DNA from: Burkholderia mayonis
GTDB lineage: Bacteria; Pseudomonadota; Gammaproteobacteria; Burkholderiales; Burkholderiaceae
Direction of reading: 5' to 3'
Length of the DNA: 64,000 nucleotides
Assembly: GCF_001523745.2 (NCBI RefSeq)
Contig: NZ_CP013386.1
Coordinates: 3,720,001-3,784,000 of the forward strand
Under the pieces are notes generated by a model that was given only the letters and a program-made list of their open reading frames with translations, did no database searches and was not told the origin of the DNA. This document shows, piece by piece, positions 29,997 to 37,794 of this stretch. Every line of letters begins with the position of its first letter. Within the stretch, counting starts at the first letter, position 1. Position numbers and translations under genes: made by a program.

Positions 29997-31145
29997 ATGC
30001 AATTCGACAAGCGCGCCTCGCTCGACAAGATCAAGCAGATGTTCGCGGGCTTCGACCGACCGCTCGCGCTCATCGTGTTCCTGCTGCTGTGCGTCGGCAT
30101 CGTCACGCTCTACAGCGCGAGCATCGACATGCCCGGACGCGTCGAAGACCAGTTGCGCAACATCCTGCTGACGTTCGCGCTGATGTGGGTGATTGCGAAC
30201 ATTCCGCCGCAGACGCTGATGCGCTTCGCCGTGCCGCTCTATTCGTTCGGCGTCGCGCTCCTCGTCGCGGTCGCGCTGTTCGGAATGACGAAAAAGGGGG
30301 CGAAGCGCTGGCTGAACGTCGGCGTCGTGATCCAGCCGTCCGAGATCCTCAAGATCGCGACGCCGCTGATGCTCGCGTGGTACTACCAGCGACGCGAAAG
30401 CAGCCTGCGCTGGTACGACTTCGTCGTCGCGTTCGGCATCCTGATGGTGCCCGTCGGCCTGATCGCGAAACAGCCGGACCTCGGCACCGCCGTCCTCGTG
30501 TTCGCGGCAGGCCTCTTCGTGATCTATCTCGCGGGGCTGTCGTACAAGCTGATCGTGCCGGTGCTCGTCGCCGGCGTGCTCGCGGTCGGCTCGATCGCCG
30601 TGTTCGAGAACCGCATCTGCCAGCCCGAAGTCGTCTGGCCGCTGATGCACGACTACCAGAAGCACCGCGTCTGCACGCTCCTCGACCCGACGTCCGATCC
30701 GCTCGGCAAGGGCTTCCACACGATCCAGGCAGTGATCGCGATCGGCTCCGGCGGCCCGCTCGGCAAGGGTTATCTGAAGGGCACGCAGGCCCACCTCGAA
30801 TTCATTCCGGAGAAGCACACAGACTTCATCTTCGCGGTGTTCTCCGAGGAATTCGGGCTCGTCGGCGGGATCGTGCTGCTCACGCTCTACATGGCGCTGA
30901 TCGCGCGCGGGCTCTACATCGCCGCACAAGGCGCGACGCTGTTCGGGCGGCTGCTCGCGGGGTCGCTCACGCTCGCGTTCTTCGTCTACGCATTCGTCAA
31001 CATCGGGATGGTGAGCGGCGTGCTTCCCGTCGTCGGCGTGCCGCTGCCGTTCATGAGCTACGGCGGCACCGCGCTCACGACGCTCGGTATCGCCATCGGG
31101 CTCATCATGAGCGTCGGACGGCAGAAACGGCTGATGAAGAGTTGA
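29997..31145 (+). CDS. mrdB: RodA, SEDS peptidoglycan glycosyltransferase
   Basis: A 382-residue SEDS polymerase that builds glycan strands for cell elongation. About ten TM helices; the large extracellular loop carries the catalytic Asp region (TLLDPTSDPLGKGFH), with GGPLGKGYLKGTQAHLEFIPEKHTDFIFAV and the late PFMSYGGTAL motif, all SEDS hallmarks. It begins 11 bp after mrdA with CGGAGACAGGC upstream, and a terminator follows. Confidence 0.97.
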   Translation: MQFDKRASLDKIKQMFAGFDRPLALIVFLLLCVGIVTLYSASIDMPGRVEDQLRNILLTFALMWVIANIPPQTLMRFAVPLYSFGVALLVAVALFGMTKKGAKRWLNVGVVIQPSEILKIATPLMLAWYYQRRESSLRWYDFVVAFGILMVPVGLIAKQPDLGTAVLVFAAGLFVIYLAGLSYKLIVPVLVAGVLAVGSIAVFENRICQPEVVWPLMHDYQKHRVCTLLDPTSDPLGKGFHTIQAVIAIGSGGPLGKGYLKGTQAHLEFIPEKHTDFIFAVFSEEFGLVGGIVLLTLYMALIARGLYIAAQGATLFGRLLAGSLTLAFFVYAFVNIGMVSGVLPVVGVPLPFMSYGGTALTTLGIAIGLIMSVGRQKRLMKS

Positions 31146-31148
31146 TCG

Positions 31149-31174
31149 AAGCGGCGCGCGATGTGCCGCTTTTT
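31149..31174 (+). terminator. Rho-independent terminator after mrdB
   Basis: A 7 bp stem AAGCGGC/GCCGCTT directly after the stop codon is followed by TTTTT, closing the mreBCD-mrdAB cluster. Confidence 0.75.
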
Positions 31175-31310
31175 ATGTCCGGCTTTCGGGCTCGCGTTCG
31201 AGCCGGCGTTCAGCGAGCCGGGTGCGGTGAACGCGCGGACTCGCGACGTTCTACCGTGTCGGTCGCGGTTGCCGCGCGTCGTGTCTGGCGCGCCAGCCTT
31301 GCGCGAGCCC

Positions 31311-31373
31311 GGTTTGCGGTTTGCGGTTTGCGGTTTGCGGTTTGCGGTTTGCGGTTTGCGGTTTGCGGTTTGC
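31311..31373. repeat. Nine perfect GGTTTGC heptamers (VNTR)
   Basis: Nine exact tandem copies of a 7 bp unit lie between mrdB and the convergent Sel1-repeat gene. The array is non-coding and 18 bp from the end of that gene. Confidence 0.97.
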
Positions 31374-31390
31374 CAATTCGTCCGGTCCGA

Positions 31391-32167
31391 TCAGTTCGAC
31401 GGACCAGGCACCTTCGGCGCCAACGCACCACCCGGCCCCGCCTTCAGTTCAGCTGTCAGCTCCCGATACTTGAGCGCCGCCGCGTCGTCGCCTTGCGCGG
31501 CGGCCGCCGCGTAGTATGCGCGGGCGATGTTGAGGTTGCGCGCGACGCCGTCGCCGCCGTGCTCGTAGAACGACGCCGTCACGTATTGCGAAACCGGCTC
31601 GCCCGCGTCGGCCGCGCGCTTGTACCACGCGAACGCCTGCCGGTTGTCGCGCGGCGTGCCGCGTCCGTCGAGAAACTGGTTCGCAAGCGCGAGCTCGGCC
31701 TGCACGTGCCCTTGCCGCGCAGCCTTCAGGAACCAGCCGTGCGCGGCCGCCGGATCGCGCGCGACGAACTCGCCGTCGTCGAGCATCCGGCCATACACAT
31801 ATTGCGCCTGCGACATGCCCGCGTCAGCCGCGCGCTTCAGCCAGCGCAGCCCTTCCGGCACGTTCGCCGTCACGCCTTCACCCGTGATCAGCATCATCGC
31901 GTAGTCGAACGCGGCGAGACGGTTGCCGCGCGTCGCCGCGTCGTGAAACTGCACGAGCGCGGCGCGCAGATTGCCCGCGTTGTAGTCGGCGATCGCCGAG
32001 TTGGTTTCGCGCTCCGGATTCGGCTGCCTCTGCGCGCCCGACGCCTGTGCGAATACGCCGCCCGTCGCCGCGCCGAACGCCGTCGCGAGCAGTGCGCCGA
32101 TCGCCGCGTCTTGCAGCGCGCGCCGCGCGCGCGCGAACGTCGGCGCGCGGCGGCTCTTCCCGTTCAT
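31391..32167 (-). CDS. Exported Sel1-like repeat protein
   Basis: A 258-residue protein with an N-terminal hydrophobic segment (GALLATAFGAATGGVFAQA) that looks like a signal peptide, followed by about four to five Sel1-like (TPR-related) repeats. Examples are EGLRWLKRAADAGMSQAQYVYG, AAHGWFLKAARQGHVQAELALA and QAFAWYKRAADAGEPVSQYV. Such repeats mediate protein-protein contact; the partner is unknown. The ATG at 32167 overlaps the stop of the upstream aldolase gene (ATGA), which suggests one transcript although no functional link is evident. Confidence 0.8.
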   Translation of the reverse strand: MNGKSRRAPTFARARRALQDAAIGALLATAFGAATGGVFAQASGAQRQPNPERETNSAIADYNAGNLRAALVQFHDAATRGNRLAAFDYAMMLITGEGVTANVPEGLRWLKRAADAGMSQAQYVYGRMLDDGEFVARDPAAAHGWFLKAARQGHVQAELALANQFLDGRGTPRDNRQAFAWYKRAADAGEPVSQYVTASFYEHGGDGVARNLNIARAYYAAAAAQGDDAAALKYRELTAELKAGPGGALAPKVPGPSN

Positions 32168-32949
32168 CCCCGCACCTCCTGCAGCGCCTGCCGCGTCGCG
32201 CGCAGCAGCCACACGACATCCGCCGACAACGCAATCACGCGAAACCCGGCTTCGAGATACTGGCGCGCACCGGCCGCGTCGGCGGCGAAGATGCCGACCG
32301 GCACGCCGGCGCGCCGCCCCGCCGCGAGCACGTGTTCGAGCGCGGTCGCGACATCCGGATGCTTGGTATCGCCGAGATGCCCGAGGCTCGCCGACAGATC
32401 AGCCGGACCGACGAACATGCAATCGACGCCCGGCGTCGCCGCGATCCGCTCGGCCTCGTCGATCCCGCGCGCCGATTCGATCTGCACGATCGTCGCGATC
32501 TGTGCGTTCGCGGTCTGCACGTAGTCGCGCCGCATCCCGTAAGCCGCCGCGCGGACGACGCCCGCGACGCCGCGCAGCCCATCCGGCGCGTCGGCCGACT
32601 GAAAGCGGGTAAGCCGCACCGCGTGCGCGGCGTCGTCGGCCGTTTCGATGTTCGGGAACATCAGCGTGCGCGCGCCCGCGTCGAGCGCCCGCTTGACGAG
32701 CCACGGCTCGCGCGCCGGCACTCGCACGACGGGCTCGCTCGGCAGATGCGCGGCCGCGAGCGCACGCAGCTGCGCGGCGACGTCGTGGCTGTCGTTCGGC
32801 GCGTGCTCCATGTCGATGCACAGCCAGTCGAAGCCGGCATGCGCGAGCGCCTCGGTCGCCGCCGCGCTCGCGAGCGTGAGCCACAGGCCGAACAACGGCT
32901 CGTCACCGTCGCTCAGACGCGTCTTCAGGGAATTGGTAAGCGTGCTCAT
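32164..32949 (-). CDS. HpcH/HpaI-family aldolase
   Basis: Class II, metal-dependent aldolase of 261 residues of the 2-dehydro-3-deoxyglucarate / 4-hydroxy-2-oxoheptanedioate type, producing pyruvate and an aldehyde from 2-keto acids. Visible motifs: FDWLCIDMEHAPND, the metal-binding Glu in ATIVQIESARG, the FVGPADLSASLG metal/substrate segment and GVPVGIFAADA. The natural substrate cannot be assigned. It is translationally coupled to the Sel1-repeat gene. Confidence 0.85.
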   Translation of the reverse strand: MSTLTNSLKTRLSDGDEPLFGLWLTLASAAATEALAHAGFDWLCIDMEHAPNDSHDVAAQLRALAAAHLPSEPVVRVPAREPWLVKRALDAGARTLMFPNIETADDAAHAVRLTRFQSADAPDGLRGVAGVVRAAAYGMRRDYVQTANAQIATIVQIESARGIDEAERIAATPGVDCMFVGPADLSASLGHLGDTKHPDVATALEHVLAAGRRAGVPVGIFAADAAGARQYLEAGFRVIALSADVVWLLRATRQALQEVRG

Positions 32950-33160
32950 CGGCGGCCTCCTGTCGTGCGGCGCACGAGCGGACTGCGATTCGGAAGGAGC
33001 GGCGGGCTGCCGCCGGGTGGGCGCCGAGCCGCAAGGACGCGCGCGGTTCGTTCGTCGCGGCGGCCGATTCGATCATACCGTGATCGCAGCCGGTGCGCGG
33101 ACTCGGGAAATACTGATGCGGGGTGAAGCCGCGCACGGCGGGGCGCGAACTGGTTGGTGC

Positions 33161-33256
33161 GATTCGGGGATTCGGGGATTCGGGGATTCGGGGATTCGGG
33201 GATTCGGGGATTCGGGGATTCGGAGATTCGGGGATTCGGAGATTCGGGGATTCGGC
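33161..33256. repeat. Twelve GATTCGGG octamers (VNTR)
   Basis: Twelve contiguous 8 bp units. Units 8 and 10 read GATTCGGA and the last reads GATTCGGC, where it passes directly into the next array. Confidence 0.95.
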
Positions 33257-33326
33257 GGGTCGGCGGGTCGGCGGGTCGGCGGGTCGGCGGGTCGGCGGGT
33301 CGGCGGGTCGGCGGGTCGGCGGGTCG
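33257..33326. repeat. Eight GGGTCGGC octamers plus a partial unit (VNTR)
   Basis: It directly continues the previous array with a new 8 bp unit, eight full copies and six further bases. The switch in unit sequence without any spacer indicates a composite slippage locus. Confidence 0.95.
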
Positions 33327-33436
33327 ACAAGTTTGACGAATTATCGAACCAGGGCATCGACAGCTCGAACGATTCGCTGGCCGATCAGACAATTGCCCAG
33401 GACGACAGCAACAGAGGATCAACGAGTCAGCGGCTC

Positions 33437-33471
33437 GTGCTCAGTGCTCGGTGCTCGGTGCTCGGTGCTCG
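33437..33471. repeat. Five GTGCTCG heptamers
   Basis: Five tandem 7 bp units, the first with a terminal A, lie six bases upstream of the CGACAAAT array. Confidence 0.9.
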
Positions 33472-33477
33472 GCGAAT

Positions 33478-33541
33478 CGACAAATCGACAAATCGACAAA
33501 TCGACAAATCGACAAATCGACAAATCGACAAATCGACAAAT
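33478..33541. repeat. Eight perfect CGACAAAT octamers (VNTR)
   Basis: Eight exact 8 bp copies in a non-coding spacer. The unit is AT-rich compared with its surroundings. Confidence 0.96.
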
Positions 33542-33758
33542 GCGACGATCCGCTGATCCGCCGAGTTCAACGAATTCGGCCGAATCGCACCGCCACTGCT
33601 CATCCACACGAAACCGAGCGCCCCAAGCAAACCGGACAAGTACATCGAACGAAGGAGGGCGAAGAAAAAGCGCCGATGCGCGACCGCCTCGCGCACGCCG
33701 ATGCGCATACCGCGGCGCACGCCGGCCGCCGGTGCCGAGCGCCGCGTACCGCCGCGCG

Positions 33759-34211
33759 TCAGACGCGCGCGTCGCGCTCGACGTCGGCCCAGCAGTTCGG
33801 CGTCTCGTAGAGACGCACACGCTCGAGGCGCAGATTGACGCCGTAATGCGCATCGTAGACGTTCGCGAGGATGTCGAACGCGATCGCTGCGAGATTCTCG
33901 ACGGTCGGAATCCGGTCGAGGACGACCGTCTTGTGGTCGGCCATCTTCTCGAGGAACGAGCGCACGACGTCGTCGCGCGCATAGACGAGGAACGCGTGAT
34001 CCCACTTGCTGACGAGGTGCTCCATCGCGAGCGCCTTCACATCGGCGAAATCCATCACCATCCCGCGGTCGGGTGCGCCCTCGGTATCGACAAGATCGCC
34101 GCGCAGCGTGATTTCGAGCACATAGCGATGGCCGTGCAGATTCCGGCACTGGCTGCGGTGATCGGGGATGCGGTGGCCCGCGTCGAATTCGAGTTTTCGG
34201 GTAATCAGCAC
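33759..34211 (-). CDS. queD: 6-carboxytetrahydropterin synthase QueD
   Basis: Converts 7,8-dihydroneopterin triphosphate to 6-carboxytetrahydropterin, step two of the queuosine/7-deazaguanine pathway. 150 residues. Zinc-binding histidines lie in FDAGHRI and NLHGHRY; a catalytic His/Asp region is in KWDHAFLV, and the C-terminus has VRLYETPNCWADV. It is the last gene of a queC-queE-queD minus-strand cluster, 19 bp after queE. Confidence 0.95.
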   Translation of the reverse strand: MLITRKLEFDAGHRIPDHRSQCRNLHGHRYVLEITLRGDLVDTEGAPDRGMVMDFADVKALAMEHLVSKWDHAFLVYARDDVVRSFLEKMADHKTVVLDRIPTVENLAAIAFDILANVYDAHYGVNLRLERVRLYETPNCWADVERDARV

Positions 34212-34230
34212 GATGAATGAAGCGTAAGGC

Positions 34231-34863
34231 TCAAGGAATGTTCAGGTACTTGTGCGTCTGCATCGACAGTCGCCACTGCGGATGGCGCTTGCACCAGTCG
34301 ATCGCGAGCTTGGTGTTGAAGTCGCGCGACGGGCCGTCCATCGGCTGCACGAGGAAGTGCTCGAAGTCGAGCTTCGCATAATCGGCAAGGCGCTGCTTGT
34401 CCTGCGGCACCACCACCTTCAGTTCGTTGCCCTTCGTGACGACGAGCGGCGCATCGGCCTTCGGGCTCACGCAGACCCAGTCGATCGACTCGAGCACGGG
34501 CAGCGACCCGTTCGTCTCGATCGCGATCGTAAAACCCGCCGCATGCAGCGCGTCGACGAGCGGCTGATCGAGCTGCAGCATCGGCTCGCCGCCCGTGCAG
34601 ACGACGAAGCGATACGCTTCGCCTGCCGGCCACAGCGACGCGATCTTCGCTGCGAGCGACACGGCGTCCTTGAACTTGCCGCCGTTCTCGCCGTCGGTGC
34701 CGACGAAGTCGGTGTCACAGAAGCGGCACACCGCGCCGTCGCGATCCGCTTCGCGCCCCGACCACAGGTTGCAGCCGGCGAACCGGCAGAACACGGCCGG
34801 ACGCCCGGCATTCGCGCCCTCGCCCTGCAACGTATAGAAGATTTCCTTGACCGTGTACGTCAT
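34231..34863 (-). CDS. queE: 7-carboxy-7-deazaguanine synthase QueE (radical SAM)
   Basis: Radical SAM enzyme of 210 residues that contracts 6-carboxytetrahydropterin to 7-carboxy-7-deazaguanine. The 4Fe-4S cysteines are Cys31, Cys46 and Cys49, a CX14CX2C pattern instead of the classic CX3CX2C. This variant is known for Burkholderia QueE. The SAM-binding glycines are in CTGGEPMLQ. Begins MTYTVKEIFYTLQGEGANAG. It lies in the middle of the que cluster. Confidence 0.95.
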   Translation of the reverse strand: MTYTVKEIFYTLQGEGANAGRPAVFCRFAGCNLWSGREADRDGAVCRFCDTDFVGTDGENGGKFKDAVSLAAKIASLWPAGEAYRFVVCTGGEPMLQLDQPLVDALHAAGFTIAIETNGSLPVLESIDWVCVSPKADAPLVVTKGNELKVVVPQDKQRLADYAKLDFEHFLVQPMDGPSRDFNTKLAIDWCKRHPQWRLSMQTHKYLNIP

Positions 34864-34951
34864 GCTGCTTCGTTTCGGCTCGCGCCGTTCGCCTTCCGTT
34901 ACTCGATGAATCCAGTTGTCGCCCGCGCCGTCGCGTGAGCACCGCGCCGCG

Positions 34952-35686
34952 TCAGACCGGCGCCTCCGTCACGCGCTCGCCGCGCAGATACGCTTCATAG
35001 CCGCGCTTGCGCAGCTTGCACGCCGGGCATTCGCCACAGCCGAAGCCCCAATCGTGCAGCTCCGAGCGCTCGCCGACGTAGCACGTGTGCGTCTCGATGC
35101 GAATCAGCTCGACGAACGGCTTGCCGCCGAGCTGCTCCGCGAGCCGCCACGTGTCGGCCTTGTCGAGCCACATCAGCGGCGTTTCCAGCACGAAGCGCGC
35201 GTCCATGCCGAGATTGAGCGTGATCTGCAGCGCCTTCATCGTATCGTCGCGGCAATCCGGATAGCCGGAAAAATCGGTCTCGCACATGCCGCCGACGAGC
35301 ACGCGCAACCCGCGCCGATACGCGATCGCCGCGCCGATCGTCATGAACAGCAGATTGCGGCCCGGCACGAACGTGTTCGGCAGGCCGTTCGACGCCGTCT
35401 CGATCTCGATCGCGCGTGTCATCGCGGTGTCGCTGATCGAGCCGAGCACCGACAGATCGATCATGTGATCGTCGCCGAGCTTGTTCTCCCACTGCGGAAA
35501 ACGCCGCTTCAGCGCATCGCGCACGCCCTCGCGGCATTCGAGCTCGACGCGATGGCGCTGGCCGTAGTCGAAGCCGAGCGTCTCGACGGTCTGATAGCGC
35601 TCGAGCGCCCAGGCAACACACGTAGCCGAATCCTGGCCGCCGGAAAACAACACGAGCGCGCCGTCCTTAGCGTCTGTCCGAATCAC
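34952..35686 (-). CDS. queC: 7-cyano-7-deazaguanine synthase QueC
   Basis: ATP-dependent ligase that turns 7-carboxy-7-deazaguanine into preQ0. 244 residues from a GTG start at 35686, which gives the family length and puts the PP-loop [12 protein letters not shown] near the N-terminus; the upstream extension in frame has no homology. The structural zinc site is [17 protein letters not shown]. It is the first gene of queC-queE-queD, preceded by a leader with a terminator-like hairpin. Confidence 0.94.
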   Translation of the reverse strand: MIRTDAKDGALVLFSGGQDSATCVAWALERYQTVETLGFDYGQRHRVELECREGVRDALKRRFPQWENKLGDDHMIDLSVLGSISDTAMTRAIEIETASNGLPNTFVPGRNLLFMTIGAAIAYRRGLRVLVGGMCETDFSGYPDCRDDTMKALQITLNLGMDARFVLETPLMWLDKADTWRLAEQLGGKPFVELIRIETHTCYVGERSELHDWGFGCGECPACKLRKRGYEAYLRGERVTEAPV

Positions 35687-35858
35687 CTGATACTCCGTGA
35701 ATGATGAGCGAGCGCGCCGGCGATCCGGCACGCGCCGGCGGCGCCGGCCCACCCAGTATAGGCAGCAGCGCCCGGCCGGAAACGGCGCGGCGCTTATGTC
35801 GCTCATCGCTCCGCGATGCAGCGGCGCACGGGCCCATGCCGTCCTCGAGCGCCGAAAC

Positions 35859-35931
35859 GAAAAAAGGACTTGCGGCGCCCACCGGGGCACATCCTCAAGT
35901 CCTCTAAGTCTTTGAGTCGACGGAGATTTTA
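35859..35931 (-). promoter_or_regulatory. Putative promoter and leader terminator/attenuator upstream of queC
   Basis: On the minus strand TAAAAT (35931-35926) can act as a -10. About 15 nt downstream of the predicted start site an 8 bp stem AGGACTTG/CAAGTCCT (35903-35896 with 35872-35865) is followed by six T, a good intrinsic terminator 170 bp before queC. An alternative hairpin CTCAA/TTGAG in the leader overlaps one terminator arm. It could be an attenuator or a short stand-alone RNA. Confidence 0.5.
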
Positions 35932-35981
35932 TCACGCCTCCCCAAAACCGGCCGAGGACCGGAAATGCCGCTCCACAAACG

Positions 35982-36013
35982 AAAAACCCCAAGAATCTGG
36001 CGATTCTTGGGGT
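35982..36013 (-). terminator. Terminator downstream of the tRNA-Phe 3' end
   Basis: A 12 bp stem (ACCCCAAGAATC with its complement, TGGC loop) is followed on the minus strand by TTTTT, 10 bp after the tRNA CCA end. It was the native tRNA-Phe terminator before phage integration. Confidence 0.9.
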
Positions 36014-36023
36014 GGGATACTGC

Positions 36024-36068
36024 TGGTGGCCTGGGGCGGAATCGAACCACCGACACGCGGATTTTCAA
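36024..36068 (-). repeat. attL: Prophage attL: 45 bp 3' fragment of tRNA-Phe
   Basis: On the minus strand this reads from TTGAAAATCC (anticodon loop with GAA) through GGTTCGATTCC (T arm) to GGCCACCA, i.e. the 3' 45 nt of tRNA-Phe including CCA. Beyond 36068 the sequence no longer fits the 5' half: the D arm and acceptor strand are missing. This is the duplicated core left by phage integration. The intact tRNA-Phe should lie at attR, right of the window. Confidence 0.92.
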
Positions 36069-36633
36069 AACGTACCGCTGACACCAGCGCCCCGTCTGGC
36101 AAGGCATCGCGGCCGCCCAAGAAGCGAAAAGCAGCCTGAAGTATTACACAACTTGGCACATTCCGGGCACAGCCCGGTTCATCCTCGGCACACGCGGCAT
36201 CCGCGGGCCAGCCCCCGCGCGACGCTGAACGGGATGCCGGATCGCTCGCGCGCGCCATGCGGCAGAGTTGACTGTGCGCATGTAGCACTCGAGCACTGCC
36301 TTCGGAGTTTTACTGACGCGCACCAATCGCTTATAAATCAATGCCTTGCGCAACTCGCACGCTGCAAGATCAAGGCTAAACAGGGCGAGTCGAAGTCAAT
36401 CCGGCCTATGCAAGCTGCAATTTAGCTGCACAACACCGACCGCTCTTCACCGGTTGTCAGGGGCTTCTGACACCCTGTCCAGCGGCGGGAAAACTCCGTC
36501 CGAGCATGCTAGGCCCTTGACGAATGCCTAATCTTGCACTATCTGACCAGTTAGCAAGGTGCTATGCTTCGCCCTGAAGCTGCACGCAATACTGTGTATA
36601 CATCCAGTACTTTGATAAGATAACAAGGTGGGA
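36069..36633. other. Gene-free left end of the prophage
   Basis: 565 bp between attL and the first prophage gene. The small open frames show no recognisable features. An 18 bp imperfect palindrome, ACTG-N10-CAGT with a central TGTATACA, lies at 36592-36609, just upstream of the ribosome binding site AAGG of the next gene, and could be an operator. Confidence 0.45.
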
Positions 36634-37137
36634 ATGATGGCGACCGGGGAACAAGGGCCTGTTGCACGTTGGTTTGCTCGCGAGACTCGCGGCTTACTCG
36701 GCGGGTTCTGCGGAGGGATCGTAGGATCGATTGTTGCATTCACAGCAATCAATCGCTGGAGCACGCCGCTCACTGTCGCATCGGCGGACTCAGTCTCGAT
36801 CGCCAACACTTACATCGTCTACACAACCTTCGTAATTGCAGCGGTTGCCGCGCTGTTGGCGATTGCCGGCCTTATCTTCACCGAGCACTTTTCGATGGAG
36901 AAGGACGCTCACATAGAGAACGCGTTCAAGGCCCTGCTTGCGCAGCTTGCGACCGACGAAGAGAAGGCTGTGAAGTTCGTCAAAGAGCTGATGAAGAACC
37001 CCGGCGTCGTCCAGAGCGTGAGCGACAGCGTTGAGGAAAAGCTGAGCGAAATTGTCGCAAGGCGGAAAGCTCACGCCGGCCAGCGGGCGAATGATGCTCG
37101 CAACGAGAAGGATGCCTTAGACGATTTATCATCGTAA
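36634..37137 (+). CDS. Two-TM membrane protein of unknown function next to ImmA
   Basis: A 167-residue protein, not recognised. Two hydrophobic helices lie at about residues 20-40 and 60-85, followed by a charged cytoplasmic-looking helix-rich tail (HIENAFKALLAQLATDEEKAVKFVKELMKN, written here in part only as a description of an amphipathic region) and a hydrophilic C-terminus. AAGG at 36625 fits an ATG at 36634 (or 36637). The next gene, an ImmA/IrrE-type peptidase, begins 12 bp later, so the two form one unit. Base composition is lower in GC than the core genome. A membrane sensor or anchor paired with the protease is an inference. Confidence 0.65.
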   Translation: MMATGEQGPVARWFARETRGLLGGFCGGIVGSIVAFTAINRWSTPLTVASADSVSIANTYIVYTTFVIAAVAALLAIAGLIFTEHFSMEKDAHIENAFKALLAQLATDEEKAVKFVKELMKNPGVVQSVSDSVEEKLSEIVARRKAHAGQRANDARNEKDALDDLSS

Positions 37138-37149
37138 GAGGGAGGTCAC

Positions 37150-37755
37150 ATGGTTACCGAAACTACTGCCCCCCAAATGTTGACCGTGTCGGATTTGGGG
37201 AAATACCTGAAGGATGAATTCGACTATGACATCTTTGCGGGCGCACCGCCGGTCGATGTCGATGCCATCGCGCGACTCTTAGATATCAACGTTATCGAGT
37301 CGCCGACTTTCAACGGCTCAACGTCGGCGCCTGTCGATAGCGATACGGTGGGCCTGATTTCTCTTGAGCACGAAGGTAGGGCCACTGTCTGGATAAACAC
37401 CAACCAGAATTCGTACGAACCACGACGTAGGTTTACGCTGGCGCACGAAATCGGCCACTTTTGTATGCATCGCGTTGAGGGACGGCTCGAGTTCGTCGAT
37501 GACAAGAGCACGATGAGCCGCAGCGAATCTTATTGGACGAGACACGAATCGGAAGCAAATAACTTCGCGGCGGAACTCCTTATGCCCTCGCAGCTTATCC
37601 GATCCGTCGGCCGACCGATCATCGACGCTTATAAGCGTGAAAACGGCACGGAAAAGATGCCGCTGGATCGCTTCACTGCTCAAATGGCGCCTCGTTTCCG
37701 CGTCTCGAATCCTGCGATGGAATACCGAGTAAAAAATATGCTTGCTAGGCGCTAG
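37150..37755 (+). CDS. ImmA/IrrE-family zinc metallopeptidase
   Basis: A 201-residue predicted metallopeptidase. The fold starts at PVDVDAIARLLDINVIE and has the HExxH zinc motif at His99-His103 (LAHEIGHF), with a further acidic ligand region in RHESEANNFAAELLMP, the signature of ImmA/IrrE (DUF955). There is no helix-turn-helix domain in this protein or the adjacent one. Relatives cleave phage or ICE repressors or act as peptidase arms of toxin or defence modules. RBS GAGGGAGG lies just upstream. It is paired with the two-TM protein and closed by a terminator. Confidence 0.85.
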   Translation: MVTETTAPQMLTVSDLGKYLKDEFDYDIFAGAPPVDVDAIARLLDINVIESPTFNGSTSAPVDSDTVGLISLEHEGRATVWINTNQNSYEPRRRFTLAHEIGHFCMHRVEGRLEFVDDKSTMSRSESYWTRHESEANNFAAELLMPSQLIRSVGRPIIDAYKRENGTEKMPLDRFTAQMAPRFRVSNPAMEYRVKNMLARR

Positions 37756-37770
37756 CCTAGAATCCACTGA

Positions 37771-37794
37771 AGCTCGCTACGGCGAGCTTTTTTT
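37771..37794 (+). terminator. Rho-independent terminator after the ImmA-like gene
   Basis: AGCTCGC/GCGAGCT stem with a TACG loop, followed by TTTTTTT, 15 bp past the stop codon. Confidence 0.9.

Larger units (their letters stand above)
32950..33758. other. 809 bp gene-free spacer dominated by tandem repeats
   Basis: It separates the aldolase gene from the end of queD. No real gene is supported; open frames through the arrays encode only periodic peptides. It holds four different short tandem arrays within about 380 bp, listed separately. Confidence 0.75.

Noticed and set aside
33161..33541. Possible CRISPR-like array
   Set aside because: Units are 7-8 bp, directly abutting and without unique spacers; no cas genes. 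These are slippage repeats.
33123..34220. 365-residue frame through the tandem repeats
   Set aside because: Periodic GDSGIRGF/GRRVGGSA peptides come from 8 bp repeats read in frame, and the rest is antisense to queD.
36024..36068. Complete tRNA-Phe gene
   Set aside because: Only the 3' 45 nt match; acceptor 5' strand, D arm and half of the anticodon stem are missing.
36144..36353. 69-residue minus-strand frame next to attL (possible excisionase)
   Set aside because: No helix-turn-helix pattern, no RBS and a basic, Pro-rich sequence; not supportable as cox or xis.
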